From CAYOYK01 sp964408185 (lineage in GTDB: Bacteria > Bacillota > Clostridia > Christensenellales > Aristaeellaceae), in the NCBI GenBank assembly GCA_964408185.1, contig CAYOYK010000082.1, positions 1 through 10,156 of the forward strand: DNA of 10,156 nucleotides. Direction: 5' to 3'. This document shows positions 6,548 through 10,156 of the stretch, piece after piece. A program made the translations under genes and the position numbers. The first letter of the stretch is position 1, and every line of letters begins with the position of its first letter. Below the pieces are notes generated by a model. That model saw only the letters and a program-made list of their open reading frames with translations, did not search any database and was not told the DNA's origin.

Positions 6548-7990
6548 TTATTTTACTATGCTTGCATCCATTGTAGCAGGATTGCGGGCGGATGTCAACG
6601 CGGGCCCGTCCAGCGTGCGCACCACGTAGCGGATGACCAGCGCGGAGACGACGAATGTGAGCGCGTCCGATACGGGCATGGAGTACAGCACGCCGTCCAG
6701 CCCGTAGAACACGGGCAGCAGCAGCGCGAAGCCCACGCCGAACAGCACCTCCCGCACCATCGACAGCATGGTGGATAGGAGCGCCCTGCCCATGGCCTGC
6801 AGGTAGATGAACGTGGCCTTGTTTACGCAGGCGAGCACCATCATGCACAGATAGACGCGGAAGCTCTTCACCGCGAAGTCCGTATAGTAGGCGCTCTCGT
6901 TTGCCGCGCCGAAAACGCCGATGAGCTGACGCGGAAAGATCTCCACGATTCCCAGCGTCACCGCGCCCACGAGGGCCTCGGCAATGAGCAGCAGCCTGAA
7001 CAGCGCCTTGGCTCTGTCTCTCCGGCCCGCGCCCATATTGTACCCCACGATGGGGATGCACCCCGCCGCCATGCCGACCACGATGGAAATGACGATCTGG
7101 AACACCTTCATTACAATGCCCAGCACCGCCATGGGGATCTGCGCGTACTCCGGCTGGCCAAAGACCGCGTCCTTCGCGCCGTAGACGACCACCATGTTCT
7201 GGATGGCCGCCATTGCCGCCACCAGCGAGATCTGCGAAAGAAAGCTGCAAGCCCCCAGCGACAGAAAACGCCCGCACAGCCTCGCGTCCGGCCGAAAGCT
7301 CCCCCGGCGCAGACGCACGGCCCTCATATGGAGCAGGTACCACACCGCCAGCGCCGCCGTGAGCGCCTGCCCCAGCACCGTGGCGACCGCCGCGCCCATC
7401 ATCCCCCAGCGGAAGACAAAGATGAACACCGGGTCGAGGATGATGTTGACCGCCGCGCCCGCCAGCGTCGAGACCATGGCGAAGCGCGGGCTGCCATCCG
7501 AGCGGATGATGGGGTTCATCGCCTGCCCGAACATGTACAGCGGAATCCCCATGGTGATGTACGTAAAGTACTCCTTGGACTGCCCGAAGGTCTGCGCGTT
7601 TATGCGCCCGCCGAACCATGTGAGGATCGGCTCCTGAAGCAGCGCGTACAGCGCGGTGAGCGCAACGCTGATGGCGACGCACAGCGTTACGGCGTTGCCC
7701 ACGCTGCGGTGCGCGTCGGCCTCGTTTTGCGCGCCAAGGCAAAGGCTCACAAAGGCGCAGCAGCCGTCGCCGATCATCACGGCCAGCGCGAGCGCCACCA
7801 CCGTAAGCGGGAATACCACGGTGTTTGCAGCGTTGCCGTAGCTGCCCAAATAGTCCGCGTTGGCAATGAAAATCTGATCGACGATGTTGTACAGCGCCGC
7901 TACCAGCAGCGAGATAACGCAGGGCACGGCGTAGCGCTTCATCAGCCTGCCAAGGCGCTCGGTTTCCAAAAACGACATGGTGTTTTGCAT
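6548..7990 (-). CDS. MATE-family exporter, MepA-like (480 aa), first gene of the serine dehydratase operon
   Basis: Second multidrug and toxin extrusion transporter of the window, in the inner membrane. The 480-residue product has about twelve hydrophobic segments in two halves. YNIVDQIFIANADYLGSYGN near the N-terminus, NPIIRSDGSPRFAM and the VNIILDPVFIFVF segment are typical of the MepA-like branch of MATE proteins, unlike the exporter at 3214-4650. The start is supported by AAAGAGGT (7997-8004), 6 nt before the ATG at 7990; a second in-frame ATG lies three codons in. The stop codon is 18 nt before sdaAB. Upstream are a TGn-type promoter and, between promoter and gene, a strong intrinsic-terminator hairpin, so expression is probably controlled by read-through. 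Sharing an operon with serine dehydratase suggests export of an amino acid or a related metabolite, but this is inference. Confidence 0.92.
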   Translation of the reverse strand: MQNTMSFLETERLGRLMKRYAVPCVISLLVAALYNIVDQIFIANADYLGSYGNAANTVVFPLTVVALALAVMIGDGCCAFVSLCLGAQNEADAHRSVGNAVTLCVAISVALTALYALLQEPILTWFGGRINAQTFGQSKEYFTYITMGIPLYMFGQAMNPIIRSDGSPRFAMVSTLAGAAVNIILDPVFIFVFRWGMMGAAVATVLGQALTAALAVWYLLHMRAVRLRRGSFRPDARLCGRFLSLGACSFLSQISLVAAMAAIQNMVVVYGAKDAVFGQPEYAQIPMAVLGIVMKVFQIVISIVVGMAAGCIPIVGYNMGAGRRDRAKALFRLLLIAEALVGAVTLGIVEIFPRQLIGVFGAANESAYYTDFAVKSFRVYLCMMVLACVNKATFIYLQAMGRALLSTMLSMVREVLFGVGFALLLPVFYGLDGVLYSMPVSDALTFVVSALVIRYVVRTLDGPALTSARNPATMDASIVK

Positions 7991-8022
7991 GGAATGACCT
8001 CTTTCTTTGGTTTGCCGACATC

Positions 8023-8063
8023 AAAAAAGCGCGCAAATCCAATCACTTGGACTTACGCGCTTT
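8023..8063 (-). terminator. Leader terminator (candidate attenuator) before the MATE-sdaAB-sdaAA operon
   Basis: On the minus strand AAAGCGCGTAAGTCCAA (8063-8047) pairs over 17 bp, with two G-T pairs, with TTGGATTTGCGCGCTTT (8042-8026) around a GTGA tetraloop. The transcript runs on through U residues to 8023. The U-run exists only in the minus direction. The hairpin lies 33 bp before the MATE ATG and downstream of the predicted promoter, so it would stop transcription unless overridden. The predicted start near 8075 leaves only about 12 nt of RNA ahead of the hairpin, too little for a known riboswitch. Confidence 0.8.
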
Positions 8064-8081
8064 CGCAACTCAGCAGGTGAT

Positions 8082-8110
8082 ATTGTAGCACGTTCCCCGC
8101 CGAATTGCAA
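8082..8110 (-). promoter_or_regulatory. Promoter of the MATE-sdaAB-sdaAA operon
   Basis: Reading on the minus strand, the -35 box is TTGCAA (8110-8105), then 17 bp, then the -10 box TACAAT (8087-8082), preceded by TGC as a TGn extension. The predicted start is near 8075, about 85 nt before the MATE ATG, with the attenuator hairpin in between. The -35 box is 1 bp from the palindrome at 8112-8123. Confidence 0.75.
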
Positions 8111-8111
8111 A

Positions 8112-8123
8112 GCGAAATTTCGC
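8112..8123. promoter_or_regulatory. 12-bp perfect palindrome between divergent promoters (candidate operator)
   Basis: GCGAAATTTCGC is a perfect palindrome placed 1 bp upstream of the -35 box of the MATE operon promoter and 21 bp upstream of the -35 box of the deaminase gene. A dimeric regulator bound here could control one or both directions. No regulator gene is in the window, so the role is inferred from placement alone. Confidence 0.4.
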
Positions 8124-8144
8124 GCGCCCCGCCGCCGCCGCGGT

Positions 8145-8173
8145 TTGACACGCGCGCCGCGCTGTGGTACGAT
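8145..8173 (+). promoter_or_regulatory. Promoter of the cytidine-deaminase-like gene
   Basis: The -35 box is a consensus TTGACA (8145-8150), followed by a 17-bp spacer and a -10 box TACGAT (8168-8173) preceded by TGG. Transcription would start near 8180, which rules out translation starts upstream of that point and supports the ATG at 8215. Confidence 0.8.
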
Positions 8174-8214
8174 CAAGCGAAGATCAGCTAAAAACAACCG
8201 AAAGAGGGATGCCC

Positions 8215-8619
8215 ATGGACGTTTGGCAGGAGCTTTATCAGGCGGCGGAAGCCGTGCAGAATCCCCGAACCGTCTCCCCGTTCATCGAGGCGGGCGGCGT
8301 GGCGGCGGCCCTCCGCACCAAGGAGGGCAACGTGTACGTAGGCGTGTGCATCGATACGGCCTCCACGCTGGGCATGTGCGCCGAGCGCAATGCCATCGCC
8401 AATATGATCACCCATGGCGAGAGCCGCATTGACAAGGTGATCGCTATTATGCCGGACGGCCGCGTCGGCTCGCCCTGCGGCGCGTGCCGCGAGTACATGA
8501 TGCAGTTGGACAGGGACAGCGGCGATATCGAGATTCTGCTGGATATGGATTCCCGCCGCACCGTTCGCCTGCGCGAGCTGATCCCGGACTGGTGGGGCGG
8601 CGAGGCGTTTGGCAACTGA
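8215..8619 (+). CDS. Cytidine-deaminase-fold protein, substrate uncertain (134 aa)
   Basis: Zinc-dependent hydrolytic deaminase of the cytidine/blasticidin deaminase fold. The 134-residue product has the signature CAERNAI (Cys55 as zinc ligand, Glu57 as proton shuttle) and PCGACRE (Cys88 and Cys91 as the other ligands). The ATG at 8215 is chosen because AAGAGGG (8202-8208) ends 6 nt before it; the ATG at 8209 directly abuts that site, and the still earlier in-frame start at 8164 lies upstream of the -10 box. In classical cytidine deaminases the segment before the CAE motif reads NxENAS, whose Asn and Glu hold the ribose. Here it is CIDTAS, with Cys45 and Asp47 at those positions. So cytidine may not be the natural substrate, and calling it cdd would overreach. 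The gene is monocistronic and divergent from the MATE operon. Confidence 0.88.
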   Translation: MDVWQELYQAAEAVQNPRTVSPFIEAGGVAAALRTKEGNVYVGVCIDTASTLGMCAERNAIANMITHGESRIDKVIAIMPDGRVGSPCGACREYMMQLDRDSGDIEILLDMDSRRTVRLRELIPDWWGGEAFGN

Positions 8620-8671
8620 CCAAGACGCGCGCGCCCGACGCTTGCCCGTCGGCCCAAAGCGAGAAGCGCTC

Positions 8672-8710
8672 AAAAATGGAGCCGTCCCCACAAAAAACGG
8701 GGGCGGCTCC
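8672..8710 (-). terminator. Intrinsic terminator oriented to the minus strand
   Basis: GGAGCCGCCCCC and GGGGACGGCTCC (minus strand, 8710-8699 and 8689-8678) pair over 12 bp with one G-T pair around a loop rich in T. The minus strand then reads A and five T residues (8677-8672). The plus-strand side has no T-run, so it does not suit the deaminase gene well. With no intact minus-strand gene upstream, it looks like the leftover end of a disrupted gene. Confidence 0.65.
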
Positions 8711-8769
8711 TCTATCGTGAGTCGGCAGGCCTGTATGCGACGGCTTCCGTCGCCCTCACCGACGATAGA
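8711..8769. repeat. Imperfect inverted repeat with an inner hairpin
   Basis: TCTATC (8711-8716) pairs with GATAGA (8764-8769) and GTGAG (8717-8721) with CTCAC (8755-8759), leaving a CGAC bulge. Inside is a perfect hairpin GCGACGG-CTT-CCGTCGC (8737-8753). It touches the terminator at 8672-8710, making about 100 bp of nearly continuous secondary structure. Origin is unknown; it might be part of a 3' untranslated region on the minus strand or a small repeat element. Confidence 0.4.
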
Positions 8770-8808
8770 TAGAGGATACACCGGAAAGCTCAACGCATGA
8801 TAAACAAA

Positions 8809-8962
8809 TCACACACCCCGCAAAACATCTTTCGGTTGGATTGGTGCCGGCTTGCTGCTGCTGTGCCGCCAGCCTTGCCGCTTACTTTCTGCTGCTTTGA
8901 CGACTGCCTTGCTGCTTGCTGTGCTGCCAACCTTACCGCCTGCTTTAACGCCAGCTTTTGGA
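8809..8962 (-). pseudogene. Possible 3' remnant of a minus-strand gene with a Lys/Ala/Gly/Ser-rich tail
   Basis: On the minus strand about 50 codons are open from the IS3 left end to a TGA at 8811-8809. They begin KAGVKAGGKVGSTASSKAVV and end SSSKPAPIQPKDVLRGV. The lysine/alanine-rich composition resembles tails of bacterial histone-like or other nucleic-acid-binding proteins, but 50 codons cannot identify a family. A neighbouring frame gives KVSGKAGGTAAAS, so an internal frameshift is possible. The minus-facing terminator at 8710-8672 supports the idea that a minus-strand gene once ended here. The alternative is simple-sequence noncoding DNA made of CTGCTT-like repeats, seen on the plus strand. 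Confidence 0.3.
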
Positions 8963-8974
8963 TGTATACTATAA

Positions 8975-9004
8975 AAGTAGACAAGCAATCCAAAGAAGTA
9001 GACA
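8975..9004 (+). repeat. Direct repeat AAGTAGACA x2, two helical turns apart
   Basis: AAGTAGACA occurs at 8975-8983 and again at 8996-9004, start to start 21 bp, which puts both copies on the same face of the helix. They lie just inside the putative left end of the IS3-like element and ahead of orfA. They are plausible transposase-binding repeats. Confidence 0.6.
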
Positions 9005-9021
9005 CGAAAAGGAGAAAGGAA

Positions 9022-9306
9022 ATGGCAGAAAAGGGAACCCGATACACCGCCGAATTCAAGCAGACAATTGTGAATCTGTATCATTCGGGAAAGAGCTATT
9101 CGCAGATTCACAATGAATACGGGGTATCGTCCAGCGCACTAAGCAACTGGGTGAAACAGTATTCCGAAGTCAAAATGGACGACGACACAGTCCTTACAGC
9201 GCAACAGATCAAGGCCCTTCAGAAACGGAACGCTCAGCTCGAAGAGGAGAAACTGATCTTAAAAAAAGCCATTGCGATCTTCACGCCACACTCGGGCAAA
9301 GGCTGA
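9022..9306 (+). CDS. IS3-family transposase OrfA (94 aa)
   Basis: First reading frame of the IS3-like element, encoding the DNA-binding part of the transposase. Residues 7-50 (RYTAEFKQTIVNLYHSGKSY onward, then SSSALSNWVKQY) form the helix-turn-helix typical of the family, and residues 57-87 (LTAQQIKALQKRN, LEEEKLILKKAIAIF) form the leucine-zipper-like coiled coil. The start is supported by AAGGAG (9009-9014), 7 nt upstream. The frame is open further upstream to 8797, but that extension is cysteine-rich nonsense crossing the element boundary. OrfA is complete and could act alone as a regulator; the full transposase needs a -1 shift at 9261-9267. Downstream orfB is broken, so activity in cis is lost. 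Confidence 0.9.
   Translation: MAEKGTRYTAEFKQTIVNLYHSGKSYSQIHNEYGVSSSALSNWVKQYSEVKMDDDTVLTAQQIKALQKRNAQLEEEKLILKKAIAIFTPHSGKG
9261..9267 (+). other. Programmed -1 frameshift site A-AAA-AAA
   Basis: Seven A residues lie in the OrfA frame as A AAA AAA G, at the end of the leucine zipper (codons for LKK). Slipping back one base enters the OrfB frame, which continues KKSHCDLHATLGQRLNAVKL. This is the classical slippery heptamer of IS150-type elements, and OrfA would otherwise stop 37 nt further on. Confidence 0.8.
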
Positions 9307-9743
9307 ACGCTGTCAAGCTTCTTTCCAACGAACACGCAATCTCCACACTGTGCCGTGTTCTGCGAGTCAACAGAAGCACATACTACAAGTTTCTCCATCA
9401 TCAGCCATCCAAACGCGAGCGAGAAAACCAGCGCATCCGAACCTGTATTGTCGATCTATACGCCAAGACAGACAAACGGCTGGGCTGCAAGAAGCTCGCA
9501 CTTTGTCTCAAGCGTGATTATCGCATCAGTATCAGCTGCGGTAGAGTGTACCGCCTGATGCAAGCAATGGCATTGCCAAAGATGAGTACGGTCAAGCCGT
9601 TCAAGGCCAACAGATTGAAGGCTGACGAGAATGGCGCCTGCGTAAACGTTCTGTCACAGAAGTTTGTCCAAACAGCTCCAAATCTTGCATGGGTATGCGA
9701 CTTCACCTATATTCGGGTTGGATCCAGTTTCTATTACCTATGC
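9261..9743 (+). pseudogene. IS3-family transposase OrfB, truncated after the first catalytic Asp
   Basis: In the frame -1 to orfA, the segments RLNAVKLLSNEHAISTLC, VLRVNRSTYYKFLHH, KTDKRLGCKKLALCLKRDY and GRVYRLMQAMAL match the N-terminal helical domain of IS3 OrfB. NLAWVCDFTYIRVGSSFYYL opens the DDE catalytic domain, and its Asp codon at 9699-9701 is the first catalytic residue. After YYLC (ending 9743) the sequence no longer resembles OrfB; the frame runs on to 9908 only as the complement of the IS66 tnpA gene. About 40% of the protein, including the second Asp and the Glu, is gone. Confidence 0.85.
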
Positions 9744-10085
9744 AGGTATGTTCTCAGGGACATACAAGTTTATGCCGTTCACGCTGAAACTGATCATGGC
9801 GCTACTGCTGGATGCCTGCGCAGGAAGCTGAAGCTTTACGATCTGTGGATTGCCACTGCCTGCCGCACGAGAGACCAAAGCCATACCGGAATTATCATCT
9901 GGCAGTAATTGACGTTCTGCTTGCTCCGCAATGAGGCTGCGAACTCGACGTTGATAGTAGTAAAACTGTTTTTCGTCGATTCCATTTTCCCGACAGTACT
10001 CACGTTTAGAAAGGCCACTGCTACTCCAGCTTCGGATGGCCTGTACCCATTGTTGGTATCTGATCTCGGTAGTCTTACCATCCAT
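9738..10085 (-). CDS. tnpA: IS66-type insertion element accessory protein TnpA, C-terminus truncated (115 aa)
   Basis: On the opposite strand to the IS3 element, this matches the first gene of IS66-family elements, a small helix-turn-helix protein needed for transposition. YQQWVQAIRSWSSSGLSKRE, YCRENGIDEKQFYYYQRRVRS and the C-terminal SFSVNGINLYVPENIPA are characteristic. The ATG at 10085 is chosen because AGGAGG (10100-10095) lies 9 nt upstream; an in-frame upstream extension to 10142 lacks such a site. The stop TAG (9740-9738) is formed at or beside the junction with the IS3 orfB, and family members usually run some 10-20 residues past this point. The tnpB and tnpC genes that should follow are absent, so the element is a fragment. 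Confidence 0.8.
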   Translation of the reverse strand: MDGKTTEIRYQQWVQAIRSWSSSGLSKREYCRENGIDEKQFYYYQRRVRSLIAEQAERQLLPDDNSGMALVSRAAGSGNPQIVKLQLPAQASSSSAMISFSVNGINLYVPENIPA

Positions 10086-10156
10086 GATAGCTTTCCTCCT
10101 ACTTAGATAGTGTCGACAATAGATTAAACTAGTACGGCGCACCAGAGCGCAATGCA
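9741..10156 (-). mobile_element. IS66-family element fragment (left part), continuing out of the window
   Basis: Contains the tnpA gene and about 70 bp upstream of it, up to the window edge. I could not recognise the terminal inverted repeat in 10086-10156, so the outer boundary is unknown and may lie outside. On its inner side it is joined directly to IS3 orfB near 9738-9746, where tnpB should begin. Confidence 0.65.

Larger units (their letters stand above)
8963..9743 (+). mobile_element. Truncated IS3-family (IS150-like) insertion sequence
   Basis: The element comprises a probable left end starting TGTATACT at 8963, subterminal repeats, orfA, a frameshift window and the first two thirds of orfB. 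The left boundary is inferred from the TG start and from the end of the lysine-rich frame; the right end is missing, so neither a matching terminal repeat nor a target duplication can be tested. Base composition is clearly lower in GC than the upstream genes, which indicates recent acquisition. It cannot move on its own because the catalytic domain is incomplete. Confidence 0.8.

Noticed and set aside
6507..8042. 511-codon frame overlapping the second MATE gene on the same strand
   Set aside because: Arg/Gly/Ala-rich out-of-frame translation; the MATE frame explains the region with a proper start and twelve membrane segments.
8021..8068. Leader peptide of 15 codons (TTG start) running through the attenuator hairpin to a TGA
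   Set aside because: The frame is open and would make a classic ribosome-mediated attenuator, but it has a rare start, no ribosome binding site, and only about 7 nt before it if the predicted transcript start is right.
8164..8214. Earlier starts for the deaminase gene (8164, 8209)
   Set aside because: 8164 lies upstream of the -10 box, and the ATG at 8209 abuts the ribosome binding site; 8215 has correct spacing.
8797..9021. N-terminal extension of IS3 OrfA
   Set aside because: The upstream in-frame sequence is cysteine-rich, crosses the element's left boundary, and the ATG at 9022 has a good ribosome binding site.
9744..9908. Continuation of the orfB frame beyond YYLC
   Set aside because: It no longer resembles IS3 transposases and is the reverse complement of the IS66 tnpA coding sequence.

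Overview
The window looks like chromosome of a GC-rich member of the Bacillota, most likely a gut-type clostridium. This is inferred from strong AGGAGG-like ribosome binding sites, sigma-A type promoters with 17-bp spacers and TGn extensions, a two-subunit iron-sulfur L-serine dehydratase, and a small protein resembling the clostridial DUF6054 family. From about 8963 to the end, base composition drops visibly and the content becomes insertion-sequence debris. No tRNA, rRNA or CRISPR array was seen.

Layout, left half. Positions 1-2190 hold the C-terminal 729 codons of the transcription-repair coupling factor Mfd, whose start lies outside the window. Next comes a monocistronic gene for a 122-residue helical, lysine-rich protein of unknown function. 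Its promoter -35 box sits inside a perfect 16-bp palindrome, and a clean intrinsic terminator follows it. A 111-residue DUF6054-like protein has its own extended -10 promoter, and a MATE-family exporter follows 72 bp later. The 302-bp convergent gap after the exporter (4651-4952) holds a terminator and an unexplained element (4765-4875) that folds into a closing stem with two inner arms.

Layout, right half. On the minus strand a probable operon reads MATE exporter (MepA-like), then sdaAB, then sdaAA, with gaps of 18 and 14 nt. Its leader contains a 17-bp hairpin with a U-run, a textbook intrinsic terminator, between the predicted promoter and the first gene. A divergent promoter drives a cytidine-deaminase-fold protein whose usual ribose-contact residues are changed. 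A perfect 12-bp palindrome lies between the two promoters.

Accessory end. After the deaminase gene come a terminator facing the minus strand, a second structured stretch, and about 50 codons of a lysine/alanine-rich minus-strand reading frame cut off by the left end of an IS3-family (IS150-like) element. That element has orfA, an A-AAA-AAA slippery site and an orfB in the -1 frame, but orfB stops after the first catalytic aspartate. There it abuts the 3' end of an oppositely oriented IS66-type tnpA gene. The site is therefore a scar in which two insertion sequences were fused and partly deleted.

How the genes fit together. Mfd is housekeeping DNA repair. The minus-strand operon pairs an exporter with serine breakdown to pyruvate and ammonia under apparent attenuation control, which is the most interesting regulatory unit here. 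No clearly new multi-gene system is evident. The best candidates for new biology are the attenuated MATE-serine dehydratase operon, the structured element at 4765-4875, and the palindrome-controlled small helical protein.
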